A DNA stretch of 64,000 nucleotides from Salinisphaeraceae bacterium (GCA_002683405.1 NYTH01000054.1:1-64000); one strand, 5' to 3'; shown: positions 21,189 to 30,326, counted from the stretch's first letter. Translations and numbers: made by a program. Notes: generated by a model from the sequence alone, not told the origin.

Positions 21189-21873
21189 ATCCTCCGGCCG
21201 CGCCGTCGTGTTGCTATCGGGCGGACTGGATTCGGCCACCTGCCTGGCGCTGGCGCGGGCCCATGGTTTCGCCTGCCACACCCTGGCGCTGTCGTATGGC
21301 CAGCGTCACGACGCCGAGTTGCGTGCGGCCCGGCGTTTGTCGGGCGTGCTTGGCGCGGTTGAGCACAAGCAGGTCAATATCGATCTTGATGGCATGGGCG
21401 GCTCGGCGCTGACCGATGCCTCCATCGAGGTGCCCGACGAGCCGGGCGAGGGTATACCCGTGACCTATGTGCCGGCGCGGAACACGCTCATGCTCTCTGT
21501 GGCACTGGGCTGGGCAGAAATACTCGACGCCGACCAGATATTCATCGGTGTGAACGCGGTGGATTATTCCGGCTACCCGGATTGCCGGCCCGAATATATC
21601 GAGTCCTTCCAGGCCATGGCGAACCTGGCCACGCGCGCCGCGGTACAGCAGGGCCGGCGCATCACCATTCAGGCGCCCCTGGTCCGGCTCAGCAAAGCCC
21701 AGATTATCGAGCGCGGCCTGGCGCTGGGCGTGGATTACGCCGAAACGGTGTCCTGTTACCGGGCTGACAGGCAGGGTCGCGCTTGCGGACGTTGCGATGC
21801 CTGCCGCTTTCGTCGAGCGGGATTCGAGGACGCCGGCAGGCCGGACCCCACGCGCTACCAAACGCCGGCCTGA
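21172..21873 (+). CDS. queC: 7-cyano-7-deazaguanine synthase
   Basis: ATP-dependent conversion of 7-carboxy-7-deazaguanine to preQ0. The 233-residue protein has the PP-loop SGGLDS (16-21), LSYGQRH, and a C-terminal zinc site with four cysteines in [19 protein letters not shown]. The ATG at 21172 lies within the end of queE. queE and queC together supply preQ0; other queuosine genes are not here. tRNA-Lys follows, the same order as in Pseudomonas. Confidence 0.96.
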   Translation: MSQAAESSGRAVVLLSGGLDSATCLALARAHGFACHTLALSYGQRHDAELRAARRLSGVLGAVEHKQVNIDLDGMGGSALTDASIEVPDEPGEGIPVTYVPARNTLMLSVALGWAEILDADQIFIGVNAVDYSGYPDCRPEYIESFQAMANLATRAAVQQGRRITIQAPLVRLSKAQIIERGLALGVDYAETVSCYRADRQGRACGRCDACRFRRAGFEDAGRPDPTRYQTPA

Positions 21874-22037
21874 TTCGGTATCATTCGCGCCGCGCAAGCC
21901 GCCGGCGGGGTCATTATCAATATCCGGCTGGCGCCACCCGCGTCGCCACGGATCTTCTCCCGTAGGCCGACTTTCGCAATCCGCCCGGACGGCGGCTGTT
22001 GCTTCTTGCAACATGAGCGCGGGCTGTCAATCAATAC

Positions 22038-22112
22038 GGGCGGTTAGCTCAATGGTAGAGCAGTGGCCTTTTAAGCCATTGGTTCTGGGTTCGAGTCCCA
22101 GGCCGCCCACCA
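22038..22112 (+). tRNA. tRNA-Lys (anticodon UUU)
   Basis: A 75-nt cloverleaf: acceptor GGGCGGT / GCCGCCC, D arm GCTCAATGGTAGAGC, anticodon stem GTGGC / GCCAT around loop CTTTTAA, and T arm CTGGGTTCGAGTCCCAG. The CCA end is encoded. The anticodon TTT gives lysine. In Pseudomonas the tRNA-Lys downstream of queC is an integration hot spot for genomic islands. Confidence 0.97.
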
Positions 22113-22160
22113 TTTCGCGCCCCGCACGGCTGATCTCCCGCCTTCAATGAGGCGCGAAAT
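22112..22160 (+). other. Hairpin immediately after tRNA-Lys
   Basis: The 10-base arm ATTTCGCGCC (22112-22121, starting at the final A of CCA) is perfectly complementary to GGCGCGAAAT (22151-22160). The same architecture follows tRNA-Leu(UAG), with one base pair changed on both arms. It is followed by TCCTCC, not by a T-run. It could act in 3'-end processing or termination; this is inference. Confidence 0.55.
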
Positions 22161-22210
22161 TCCTCCGTGATCATTTTTGATGCACCAACGATAGATGTCT
22201 GATCGAAGGA
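22150..22210. repeat. Degenerate copy of the 81-bp tRNA-linked repeat
   Basis: This stretch shares AGGCGSGAAATTCCTCC at its left and GTCYGATCGAAG at its right with the repeat at 24873-24933, with exactly the same spacing of 47 bases between the two blocks. The middle is diverged. Confidence 0.5.
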
Positions 22211-22478
22211 ATGATCTTTCGAACCTGAACCCGGAATATCGTCTCATGGTTCTGGGTTGGCTCAGGCTATCCCTGGCCCTTGGGCTCGCGGGTCTCTGGT
22301 CATCTTTCTCTGATTGTTGGCTAGGGACAACGGTGCCCGGCGCGCTATCACGGCCGACGGGTGAGTCACCGAATTCGTGATGTTCAATCACGTTGGCCGT
22401 GCCCTGAAGCGCGGCCCGCGACAGCTTCCGTGCATGGACTCCATCCCCACACGAACACGATAAAGGTCACAAAAAGCC
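22161..22478. other. Gene-free stretch between tRNA-Lys and the thioesterase
   Basis: Apart from the repeat-like part at its left, no gene could be supported. A 61-codon frame at 22195-22380 has no recognisable product and covers repeat sequence. A 6-bp hairpin CGTGAT-GTTCA-ATCACG lies at 22376-22392. No second copy of the full tRNA-Lys 3' end was seen. Confidence 0.6.
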
Positions 22479-22922
22479 ATGACTGACGAACAAAGCATCT
22501 GGTTTGGCGAGCCGCCGACGCCGGAATCCCTCAATCAGCTGTTGCAGAACGACGCCGTGGGGTACATGGACATGGCGTTTATCGAAGTGGGGCCGGCGCA
22601 CCTGGCGGCGAAATTGCCGCTGGGCCCGCGCACGCGCCAATCATTCGGCTTGCTTCACGGCGGAGTGTCCTGCGTGGTCGCCGAAACCATGGGTAGCGTC
22701 ATGGGCAATTACGTGCTGGATCGCGAGCGCCAGTTCGCGGTGGGCCTGGAGATCAACGCCACGCACCTGAATTCGGCTGCCGGGGACGGATTCGTGATCG
22801 CCACCACGCGGCCGGTGAAGCTGGGCGGCTCGGTGCAGACGACCGAAACCCGCCTGGTCGATGATCGGGGCCGGGATATCTGCATCGCTCGGCTGACGAC
22901 CATTGTTCGCGACCGGCGGTAA
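22479..22922 (+). CDS. PaaI-type hotdog acyl-CoA thioesterase
   Basis: Predicted acyl-CoA thioesterase of 147 residues in the PaaI/MenI (1,4-dihydroxy-2-naphthoyl-CoA hydrolase-like) group. The signature SFGLLHGGVSCVVAETMGS (about 65-83) contains the HGG motif and the catalytic acidic residue in AETMGS. A later block VGLEINATHLNSA matches the family. It stands alone between tRNA-Lys and a convergent hydrolase gene. The substrate is not evident; a role in releasing CoA from aromatic or acyl thioesters is inference. Confidence 0.85.
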   Translation: MTDEQSIWFGEPPTPESLNQLLQNDAVGYMDMAFIEVGPAHLAAKLPLGPRTRQSFGLLHGGVSCVVAETMGSVMGNYVLDRERQFAVGLEINATHLNSAAGDGFVIATTRPVKLGGSVQTTETRLVDDRGRDICIARLTTIVRDRR

Positions 22923-22948
22923 ATCACGCCTCGCGGACCCGGCGCGGA

Positions 22949-24436
22949 TCAGTCGGGACGCTCTTCTGCCTCCAGCTCATCGATAGGGGCAGGTGGCGGC
23001 GGTGCCGGCTCCGCGGTCGCCGGCTCACCGGCTTCATCGTCTGCTACCACGGCGCCGCTGTCGGGCGGCTCGGTACCTGCCGTTGTCGTTTCGGGGACGT
23101 CGCTACCGGACTCGTCAAGCAGGATTTGCGCGTTGTCCTCGGAAGGCGGCTCGGTTTCGGGCGGATCGGGCTCCGGCTGCTCCTCGGCAACTTCTTCGCT
23201 GGTCTTGGGAATACCGACCCGGTAGGCCGCGAAGCCGGGGATGACCACCTGGTTCAGGGCCATGCCCAGAATACGCCCGTCGTTGTCGGCGCGGATTTCC
23301 GAGCGATTGTTGGTAATGGGGTCTGTCACGGTGCCCAGGACCTGACCGCGGCTGACTTCGTCGCCCAGCTCGACCTTGCTGAACAGGATGCCGCCCGTAT
23401 CTGCCCGGAGCCAGTTCGATTGATAAAACACCGGCTGCGGGTCGGCCCACAGGCTGGTCTTTTTGACCATGCCCATCTTGTTGAGCAGCGTGCGCACGCC
23501 TTTCACGCCGGCGGCCACTTCCTTCGGCTGGAAGCGGCCGGGCTCGCCGGCTTCCAGCGTGATGGTGGGTACACCGGCCCGGTTGGCTGCGCCGCGAAGC
23601 GTCCCGCCCTGGGCCCTGGAATTCAGAACGGGCAGGGCGCCCAGATTCTGCGTGAGCTCCAGCACCTTGGGATTACTCAGGTCCGCCCGGATCTGCGTGA
23701 GATTGGTGCGGTGAAACGATCCGGTATGCAGGTCCACGAGCGCATCGCAATGCTTGATGACGTTCTCGAATAGCGAATAGGCGATGCGTGACGCCGAACT
23801 GCCCGTTGGCGAGCCCGGGAAATAACGATTCAGGTCGCGCCGATCGGGCAGATAGCGCGAATTCCGGCGAAAACCGAACATGTTGACGATGGGAATGCCG
23901 ACAATGGTCCCGGACAGCTCTTTCGGATCAACGCCGTAGAAGATGCGGCGCACCATTTCTATACCGTTGAGTTCGTCCCCGTGTACTGCGGCCGTCAGGC
24001 AGACAATCGGTCCTGTCTGCAGACCGTGCGCTACCAGCACGGGCGTGGGTACCGAGATGCCGGCAAACGATTCACTGGCAATCCAGGAAAGTTGCCTGAC
24101 CTCCCCAGGCGGGACTTCGCCGTCCAGCATGATGAATGGAGAGGGTAATTCAGGTTCCGCCGCCACGGCTTCTGCGGGGGGCTCGCTTGACTCGGCCGCG
24201 GCCTCGACGGGCGCCGGCGGGTCGGCTTCCATGGCGGCCGGCGGGTCGGCGCTGGCTTCGTCCGGATCCGGCTCGACCGGATCGGCCGGCGGCGGCGAAG
24301 CTTCGGGCACCTGCACCGGCTCATCCAGATCGCCCTCATCGGCTAAAGCCGGCATGGGCGCACAGGTCAGACAGATGAGGATCGGCAGTAGCCGAAGGCA
24401 GTATCGAGGCAGGGAAAGCACCGCAGCAATTCGCAT
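22949..24436 (-). CDS. Exported AstE/AspA-family zinc hydrolase with acidic tails
   Basis: A 495-residue protein related to succinylglutamate desuccinylase/aspartoacylase (M14-like fold). After a signal peptide (about 1-32, ending MPALA) there is a Pro/Glu/Asp/Ala-rich segment (33-98), then the catalytic domain with zinc ligands HGDE (His152, Glu155) and His237 in VDLHTGSFHRTN. A beta-barrel-like C-terminal domain (GGILFSKVELGDEVSRGQ) and a second acidic Pro-rich tail (about 410-495) follow. Export plus low-complexity tails is atypical for AstE. The ATG at 24436 is used; a GTG at 24454 also fits. The substrate is unknown, possibly a peptide or amino-acid amide. Confidence 0.78.
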   Translation of the reverse strand: MRIAAVLSLPRYCLRLLPILICLTCAPMPALADEGDLDEPVQVPEASPPPADPVEPDPDEASADPPAAMEADPPAPVEAAAESSEPPAEAVAAEPELPSPFIMLDGEVPPGEVRQLSWIASESFAGISVPTPVLVAHGLQTGPIVCLTAAVHGDELNGIEMVRRIFYGVDPKELSGTIVGIPIVNMFGFRRNSRYLPDRRDLNRYFPGSPTGSSASRIAYSLFENVIKHCDALVDLHTGSFHRTNLTQIRADLSNPKVLELTQNLGALPVLNSRAQGGTLRGAANRAGVPTITLEAGEPGRFQPKEVAAGVKGVRTLLNKMGMVKKTSLWADPQPVFYQSNWLRADTGGILFSKVELGDEVSRGQVLGTVTDPITNNRSEIRADNDGRILGMALNQVVIPGFAAYRVGIPKTSEEVAEEQPEPDPPETEPPSEDNAQILLDESGSDVPETTTAGTEPPDSGAVVADDEAGEPATAEPAPPPPAPIDELEAEERPD

Positions 24437-24666
24437 ATCTGAGAGGCAGACCACGGGTCCGCCATGTCCTGTTCAAATAAAGTCGGAAATTGAGCCCGGC
24501 ATCCGCCCCGAACGCGCCTCTGCGGCTATGAGTCGAGGGTCTGTCAAAAGTTCCGTGAAAGCCTTGGGCCTGATGAGTTCAAGAGGGTATCATCGCCGTC
24601 GTCCCGTGTCGGCGCCAGCCGTCGACAGAGCGCCAAGCGTGCGAAACGATCGGGCCAAGTCAGTAT

Positions 24667-24753
24667 GCCGCCGTGGTGGAATTGGTAGACACGCCAGGTT
24701 TAGGTCCTGGTGGCCGAAAGGCCATGGGGGTTCAAGTCCCTCCGGCGGTACCA
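24667..24753 (+). tRNA. tRNA-Leu (anticodon UAG)
   Basis: An 87-nt class II tRNA. Acceptor GCCGCCG pairs with CGGCGGT (G-U at the end); D arm GTGGAATTGGTAGACAC; anticodon stem CCAGG / CCTGG with loop TTTAGGT, giving anticodon TAG; variable arm TGGCCGAAAGGCCA; T arm GGGGGTTCAAGTCCCTC; encoded CCA. Confidence 0.96.
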
Positions 24754-24802
24754 TTTCCCGCCCATGGAGTAGATTCAGGACTCCGAGAACCAAGCGGGAA
24801 AT
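24753..24802 (+). other. Hairpin immediately after tRNA-Leu(UAG)
   Basis: ATTTCCCGC (24753-24761, beginning at the last A of CCA) is perfectly complementary to GCGGGAAAT (24794-24802). Compared with the tRNA-Lys hairpin, one G-C pair is changed to C-G on both strands, a compensatory change that argues for a conserved RNA structure. Confidence 0.55.
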
Positions 24803-24972
24803 CCCTCCTCCAGCATATCTAATACTCGCACGCAAAACGCCCGATCGAAGCGGATTCAGGACCCCAATAATCAGGCGGGAAATTCCTCCTGCAGCGTATC
24901 TAATACTCGCAGGCAGAACGTCCGATCGAAGCGAATTCAGCACTCCAGGAACCCGTCCGGATATTCCTCCGC
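24772..24972. repeat. 81-bp tandem repeat, about 2.5 copies
   Basis: Units start at 24772, 24853 and 24934 (period exactly 81). The third stops after about 39 bases. Shared blocks are GATTCAGGAC, GCGGGAAATNCCTCC, TATCTAATACTCGCA and CGATCGAAGCG. A degenerate single copy follows tRNA-Lys. No spacer variation typical of CRISPR is present. Confidence 0.85.
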
Positions 24973-25593
24973 ATCGGCGGATTCTTCGCCAACCCTGATA
25001 TACGCGAGCAAAGCGCGGATCCATCGCGGCTCTCTCTCGGCGAGTTCGATTCCGTCTCCGGCGCTGCGCTCCAACGGCCGACTCCCCAGCCACCCATCGT
25101 CCGCCGCGCTACACGCTGAACGATTCGCGTGGCCAAGCCTGCGTGGTCGGGCGCTGTCATGGTTGGCAATGATGGCGCTGCGCCGGAAACAACCTCTATG
25201 CGCCTACGGAAATGTTTGTCATCCGCCTCAAGTGGTCGATGCCCGGGCACCCCTGCCCAGGCTGGCACCGGATGCGGGTCTTGCTGGCGATCGCACAGAC
25301 GGATTTGCCGCGAGCCTCGCTTGTTGCAGTGCAGCGCGCAAGCCATCCGATTTTTGCAGGCACGACAGACGGGTGCCTCGTTTGATTCTCGGGCCCGGTA
25401 ATTCACTGAAAAATTTACTGAATCGGCTGAAGCTACGCCGCTAGGGTCGCGGGCCTCAGTTGCAACGGTGGGAAAACAGGGAGCAATATCGAGGTGGACT
25501 ATAATGCTGTCAAATCAGAAAACAGCACAATAATGCACTATTGGTTAAGCAATCGGCGTAGACAATCCGGGGTCAATGGAGGAGACGACGACC
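24973..25593. other. Gene-free stretch before the carboxylase operon
   Basis: About 620 bases in which no coding region could be supported. Short open frames occur on both strands but have arginine/proline-biased composition and no recognisable motif. The last 150 bases are AT-richer and hold the putative promoter of the downstream operon. Confidence 0.6.
25500..25542 (+). promoter_or_regulatory. Candidate promoter and BoxR site of the carboxylase operon
   Basis: A perfect TATAAT lies at 25500-25505, although no good -35 is 16-18 bases upstream. TGCACTATT at 25534-25542 is identical to the element in the boxC promoter at 38226-38234; another TGCA is at 25461. Joint control by the BoxR-type regulator is inferred from this shared sequence. 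Confidence 0.4.
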
Positions 25594-27573
25594 ATGTACA
25601 CGGTGGATATAGACACCGGCGGCACCATGACCGACGCCCTGGTCACCGACGGTGAGCGCCAGTTCTCCTTCAAGACGGATACCACGCCGCACGATTTCAC
25701 GGTGTCGTTCGTCAACTGCCTCGATGCGGCGGCACAGGGGTTGGAATACGACTCGACCGATGCGTTTCTCAAGGACGTCTCGATCATCCGCTGGTCCTCG
25801 ACCATCACGACCAACGTGCTGGGCGAGCGGCGCGGATCGCGCGTCGGGCTGCTGGTCACGGCGGGGCAGGAGGAAGCGCTTTACGGTAAAGGCCGCTCCG
25901 AGATCGTCGGCGACCTGATCGAGCCGGACAACGTCATCGGCATGTCGGCCGACCCCGACGCGAAGGAGATTCTCGACAGCGTCAAGAAGCTGCTGGAAAA
26001 CAGCGTGCGTCGGGTCTGCGTGTCGCGACAGGATGCCTTTCCGGACAACTCGGTCGAGCTCAGGATCAAGCATCTGATCGAGGACCAGTATCCCGACCAC
26101 TATCTGGGCTCGGTGCCGGTGCTGTTGGGCAGCGAGATGGCGCAGATCGGGCACGATCAGACCCGGGCCCATTACTCGGTGATGAATGCCTATACCCATA
26201 CGCAGCTGGCGAATTCGCTGTTCAAGGCGGAGGATCTACTGCGCGATCGATTCGGCTACGAGCGGCCGCTCTTTATCGGCCACACGTCTGGCGGTGTGGC
26301 TCGGGTCGGTAAGACCAAGTCGGTGGATACCATCGAGTCCGGCCCCGTGTTCGGCACATTTGGCGGCGCGTTCGTGGCCCGCGAGTACGGTATCGACAAT
26401 GCGGTTTGCTTCGATGTGGGGGGCACGACGTCGAAGGTGTCGATCATCCGCAACGGCGAGCCTGTCTTTCAGCGCGGCGGCCGTCTGATGGGTGTGCCGG
26501 TGCAGACCTCGTTTGCCATGCTGCGTTCCATGGCCATTGGCGGTGGCTCCATCGCGGCCGTGGAGAATGGCCGGGTGACGCTGGGGCCGGAAAGCATGGG
26601 CGCTGCGCCGGGGCCGGCCTGCTATGGCCTGGGCGGGAAGAGCGCCACGCTGACCGACGCCATCCTGGTGCTCGGCTACCTTGATCCGAAGGGATTTCTG
26701 GGCGGCCGCCGCGAGCTTGATGTGGACAAGGCCCGCGAGGCCATCCGGCACACCGTGGCCGAGCCGCTCGGCGTGAGCGTTGAAGCCGCCGCGATTGCCA
26801 TTCGCCAGCGCGCCGCCGATGACCTGGCCGCACTCGTGCGCGACACGCTTGCCGAAGCCGGACTGGGGGTGGCAGGCACGGCCATGTTCACCTTCGGCGG
26901 CAACGGCCCCACGCTGGGCTGCTTCGTGGCCGAGGCGGTCGGCATGACCGATGTCTATGCTTTTGATCTCGGCCCGGTGTTCAGCGCCTTCGGCTCCGCC
27001 ATATCCGACGTAAAGCACGAATTCGAGCGGGGCGTCGGCGAGAAGCTGCAAGGCGGCAACCGCGAGGCCTTCATGGCGGTCGTGAAGGATCTCTATACCC
27101 AGGCCGACCGCGACTTGCGAGGCGAAGGCCTGGATCCTGGCAAAGCGGTGTTCACGGCCGAGCTGGAATTCGGCGAACACGAAGACGTGGCCGGCGCCGT
27201 GCGCTTCGACACCGCAGCCCAGCCCGCGTCCGACTGGCTCGAAAAAGCCATTCAGGCGACCAAGCGTTCCGATATCGATGCCGACCGGTGGCCGGTACTG
27301 CTGGTGCGTCTGACGGTCACCTACTCGCTGGGCGAGCGGCGGCTGGCGCTCGCCGGCAGCAAGACCGACGAGTCCGCGTCTGAATCGCGCAGCATGCTGT
27401 TCGGCGATGCCGAGCCTGCCTCGCTACCGGTGCGGCGCTGGGAAACGATGGGCGAGGGCAGCCGGGCCGACGGGCCCCTCGTCATCAACGGCGCCACTTT
27501 GACCTGTCCGGTACCACCCGGCTGGTCGGTCGGCGTGGACGGTTACGGCAATGCCCATCTGGCGAAAGCCTGA
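25594..27573 (+). CDS. apcA: Acetophenone carboxylase-type alpha subunit (HyuA-like)
   Basis: Predicted ATP-hydrolysing subunit of an aryl-ketone carboxylase, 659 residues, in the hydantoinase A/oxoprolinase family. The N-terminal phosphate-binding motif reads [11 protein letters not shown] (5-15), with T-M-T-D as in acetone/acetophenone carboxylases. A second nucleotide-fold segment [13 protein letters not shown] and the family block [13 protein letters not shown] follow. GGAGGAG precedes the ATG at 25594; an ATG at 25576 is in frame but lies upstream of that site. It is the first gene of a set with the order of apcABCDE of Aromatoleum aromaticum EbN1. A hydantoinase or acetone carboxylase is possible but fits the context less well. 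Confidence 0.75.
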   Translation: MYTVDIDTGGTMTDALVTDGERQFSFKTDTTPHDFTVSFVNCLDAAAQGLEYDSTDAFLKDVSIIRWSSTITTNVLGERRGSRVGLLVTAGQEEALYGKGRSEIVGDLIEPDNVIGMSADPDAKEILDSVKKLLENSVRRVCVSRQDAFPDNSVELRIKHLIEDQYPDHYLGSVPVLLGSEMAQIGHDQTRAHYSVMNAYTHTQLANSLFKAEDLLRDRFGYERPLFIGHTSGGVARVGKTKSVDTIESGPVFGTFGGAFVAREYGIDNAVCFDVGGTTSKVSIIRNGEPVFQRGGRLMGVPVQTSFAMLRSMAIGGGSIAAVENGRVTLGPESMGAAPGPACYGLGGKSATLTDAILVLGYLDPKGFLGGRRELDVDKAREAIRHTVAEPLGVSVEAAAIAIRQRAADDLAALVRDTLAEAGLGVAGTAMFTFGGNGPTLGCFVAEAVGMTDVYAFDLGPVFSAFGSAISDVKHEFERGVGEKLQGGNREAFMAVVKDLYTQADRDLRGEGLDPGKAVFTAELEFGEHEDVAGAVRFDTAAQPASDWLEKAIQATKRSDIDADRWPVLLVRLTVTYSLGERRLALAGSKTDESASESRSMLFGDAEPASLPVRRWETMGEGSRADGPLVINGATLTCPVPPGWSVGVDGYGNAHLAKA

Positions 27574-27592
27574 TCGCCGGAGGAGGAGAATA

Positions 27593-28000
27593 ATGAGTTA
27601 CGACGCCATCCGATTCACCGAATACCTCGATCTCGATCTCAACGAGGACATGTGGCTCTGTCACGACTGCGGCCACAAGCTGATATCCGCTCGCGAGAAC
27701 TACAAGAAGGGCTGCCTGGTGGCCGACCGAGAGCCGGCCGACGTGCATCCGCCCGTCATTGCCGGCGATTACGGCTTCGTGCCGGACGCCGAGTGGGTCC
27801 ACGTGCTTGAATTCTACTGCCCCGGCTGCAGCCGGCAGATCGAAGTGGAATACCTGCCGCCCGGCCACCCGGTAACGCATGACATCGAGCCGGATATCGA
27901 CTCGCTGAAGCAGCGTCTGGATTCGGGCGAACTGGTCGTGGTTGAAGGCAAGCTGCATCGTGCCGATCGCCTGCAGAATCAGCGGGAGCGCGAGGCATGA
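27593..28000 (+). CDS. apcB: Acetophenone carboxylase-type small zinc subunit
   Basis: A 135-residue protein with two CxxC pairs, LCHDCGHK (about 18-25) and YCPGCSRQ (about 77-84), suggesting a zinc ribbon like the small gamma subunits of acetone and acetophenone carboxylases. ATG at 27593 has GGAGGAGGAG just upstream; the longer frame to 27551 runs into the preceding gene. It starts 19 bp after the first HyuA-like gene and overlaps the second by 4 nt, which ties the three subunits together. Assignment rests on size, cysteines and position. Confidence 0.72.
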   Translation: MSYDAIRFTEYLDLDLNEDMWLCHDCGHKLISARENYKKGCLVADREPADVHPPVIAGDYGFVPDAEWVHVLEFYCPGCSRQIEVEYLPPGHPVTHDIEPDIDSLKQRLDSGELVVVEGKLHRADRLQNQREREA

Positions 28001-30138
28001 AACAGTCCACTCAGCTGAATTCAATCGATATTGATGTCGGTGGCACGTTTACCGATCTGGTACTGACCCGCGACGGTGAAACCCACATCACCAAGTGCCC
28101 GACCACGCCGCATGATCTCTCGGTGGGCTTTCAGGATGCCATCGATTCTGTGGCCGCAAAGCTGGGCACGACGACCGAGGCGCTGCTGCCCGGTATCGAC
28201 GTGGTGCGCTATTCCACCACGGTGGCGCTCAACCGTCTGCTCGAGCGCAAAGGGCCGCGCATTGGCCTGATTACCACGGAGGGTTTCGAGGACACCATTC
28301 TCATCGGTCGCGGCGCGCAGTGGGTGGACGGCCGGCGCGTGGCCGAGGTGCGCAACGTACCGCGGCAGCGCAAGCCGGAACCCCTGATCCATCGCGACAT
28401 GACGGTGGGCGTGCGCGAGCGGGTGGACTCCACCGGCGCTATCGTGCGGCCGCTGGACGAAGACGACGTGCGTATCAAGCTCCGCCAGCTCATGGACCGG
28501 GGTGCTCGCGCCATTGTGGTGGCGCTGATGTGGTCGTTCGAGAATCCGCAGCACGAAAAGCGCGTGCGCCAGATCATCCGCGAGGAATACAAGGAATATC
28601 AGCTCGGCTTCGTGCCCGTGGTGCTGTCGTCGGCTGTGGTGCCCAAAATCGGTGAATACGAGCGGACCATGACGTCCATCCTCGACGCCTATCTGCAGCG
28701 CGACATGCAGGCCGAGATCTCGGCCACCTGGGACAAGATTCGGGATCGCGGCTATCGCGGCGCCTTCCTGATGATTCACAACTCCGGCGGCTGCGGCGAA
28801 ATTTTCAAGACAAGCGCCTCGCGAACCTTCAACGGCGGCCCTGTCGCCGGCCTGATCGGCTCGGCGCATTTCGCCAGACAGCTCGGCTACAAGAACGTGA
28901 TTGCCGGTGACGTGGGCGGCACCTCGTTCGACGTGGCGCTCGTGGTGGAATCGGGCGTTCGCAACTACGACTTCCGGCCGGTCATCGACACCTGGATGGT
29001 CAACATGACCATGATGCAGACGCTGTCCATCGGCGCCGGTGGCGGTTCGATTGCCAGCGTGGACCCGGTGACCAAGCGTATGACCGTTGGCCCGCGCAGT
29101 GCCGGCTCCATGCCCGGCCCGGTCTGCTACAACCAGGGCGGCACCGAGCCCACGGTGACCGACGCCGACGTGGTGCTGGGCTACATCAACCCGGACACCT
29201 ACTACGGCGGGCAGATGAAGCTGTCCCGGCGCAAGGCCGAACGGGCGATCAAGAAGATGATCGCCGAGCCGCTGGGTATCGAGGTGCTCGAGGCCGCTGC
29301 GGCCATCCGTCGAATCATTGACGAGTCCATGGCCTCGGCCATCAAGCGCGAAGTGCATATGCGCGGTTTCCGGCCGGACGACTTCGTGCTGTTCGCCTTC
29401 GGCGGTGCCGGCCCCACGCACGCCGCCGGCTTCAAGGCAGACGTGCCCAAGGCCGTGGTTTTCCCGGCCTCGCCGGTGTTCTGCGCCCTGGGTTCATCGA
29501 TCATGGACTTCGTGCACATGTACGAGCAGTCACGGCGCATGATCTTCATGGAGCCGAAGACCGAAAAAATGGTCGTGGACAAGGACGCCTTCAACCGCAC
29601 CGTGCAGGCCATGATCGACAAGGCCCGCATGGAGCTGCTGGCCGAGGGCCTGCCCGACGAGGACGCCATTTTCTCGCTCGAGCTGGACATGCTCTACGGC
29701 GGCCAGGTGCAGGTGAAACGCACCAGCGTGCCCAAGCTGTTCATCGAAACCGAGGACGACGCACGGGCCATCTACCAGGCCTTCGAGGACGAGATATCCG
29801 ACGCCTACAGCCCGCTGGTGGTGAACCGGCCTGGCGGCTGTTTTCTCGATAATTTCGTGCTGCGCGTCACCGTGCCGACGCACAAGCCGCAGCTTCCGGA
29901 ATTCGACCTTGACGGTGAGGACCCGTCAGCGGCCGCGAACGGTTCACGCGAATGCTACTGGCCCGAAACCAACGAGAGTACGGAGACCGGTTGCTACATA
30001 TTCGAAAAGCTCAAGCCCGGAAATCTGATTCACGGCCCTGCGATCATCGAGGCCGAATTTACCACCATCGTGTTGCCGCCAGGCCAGCGCTTTTCTATCG
30101 ATAAGCACGGGCTCGGGACGATGGAGGCTGAGGCTTAA
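27997..30138 (+). CDS. apcC: Acetophenone carboxylase-type alpha-prime subunit (HyuA-like)
   Basis: Second HyuA-type subunit of the predicted carboxylase, 713 residues. N-terminal SIDIDVGGTFTDLVL is the nucleotide-binding motif; AGDVGGTSFDVALV and RSAGSMPGPVCYNQGGTEPTVTDADVVLG are family blocks, and the C-terminus has the typical HSP70-like end domain. Two different HyuA subunits in one operon are characteristic of five-subunit acetophenone carboxylase, where alpha and alpha-prime each hydrolyse ATP; acetone carboxylase has a single one. The gene overlaps the small subunit gene (ATGA). A 216-bp gap with an inverted repeat follows. Confidence 0.75.
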   Translation: MKQSTQLNSIDIDVGGTFTDLVLTRDGETHITKCPTTPHDLSVGFQDAIDSVAAKLGTTTEALLPGIDVVRYSTTVALNRLLERKGPRIGLITTEGFEDTILIGRGAQWVDGRRVAEVRNVPRQRKPEPLIHRDMTVGVRERVDSTGAIVRPLDEDDVRIKLRQLMDRGARAIVVALMWSFENPQHEKRVRQIIREEYKEYQLGFVPVVLSSAVVPKIGEYERTMTSILDAYLQRDMQAEISATWDKIRDRGYRGAFLMIHNSGGCGEIFKTSASRTFNGGPVAGLIGSAHFARQLGYKNVIAGDVGGTSFDVALVVESGVRNYDFRPVIDTWMVNMTMMQTLSIGAGGGSIASVDPVTKRMTVGPRSAGSMPGPVCYNQGGTEPTVTDADVVLGYINPDTYYGGQMKLSRRKAERAIKKMIAEPLGIEVLEAAAAIRRIIDESMASAIKREVHMRGFRPDDFVLFAFGGAGPTHAAGFKADVPKAVVFPASPVFCALGSSIMDFVHMYEQSRRMIFMEPKTEKMVVDKDAFNRTVQAMIDKARMELLAEGLPDEDAIFSLELDMLYGGQVQVKRTSVPKLFIETEDDARAIYQAFEDEISDAYSPLVVNRPGGCFLDNFVLRVTVPTHKPQLPEFDLDGEDPSAAANGSRECYWPETNESTETGCYIFEKLKPGNLIHGPAIIEAEFTTIVLPPGQRFSIDKHGLGTMEAEA

Positions 30139-30149
30139 GAACGTAAAGC

Positions 30150-30326
30150 GCCACAGAGGCACAGAGACACAGAGAAAGCAGGCAGAAGATGTTCACCACA
30201 AAGATACAAAGGACACAAAGAAAAAAAGACCGGAATTGTTTTGCCTTTCCTTTGTGCTCTTCGTGCCCTTAGTGGTTAAGAAATTCTTACTTTTTCCTCT
30301 CTGTGTCTCTGTGCCTTAAGTGGTTA
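30150..30326. repeat. Long imperfect inverted repeat, copy 1
   Basis: Left arm begins GCCACAGAGGCACAGAGACA and continues with CACCACAAAGATACAAAGGA; the right arm returns CTTTGTGCTCTTCGTGCCC and CTCTGTGTCTCTGTGCC. The arms can fold into a hairpin of more than 60 bp with mismatches. It fills the gap between the second HyuA-like gene and the HyuB-like gene. Confidence 0.88.

Noticed and set aside
22246-22262. Partial match to the tRNA-Lys T arm (TGGTTCTGGGTT), a possible att remnant
   Set aside because: Only about 12 identical bases, no continuation to the tRNA 3' end and no integrase; it may be chance.
22195-22380. 61-codon open frame after tRNA-Lys
   Set aside because: It overlaps the degenerate repeat, has no ribosome site and no recognisable product.
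24772-24972. Possible CRISPR array
   Set aside because: The 81-bp units are contiguous tandem repeats with no variable spacers and no cas genes nearby.
24900-25406. 168-codon minus-strand frame next to the tandem repeat
   Set aside because: Composed partly of repeat sequence, arginine-rich, without motif or ribosome site.
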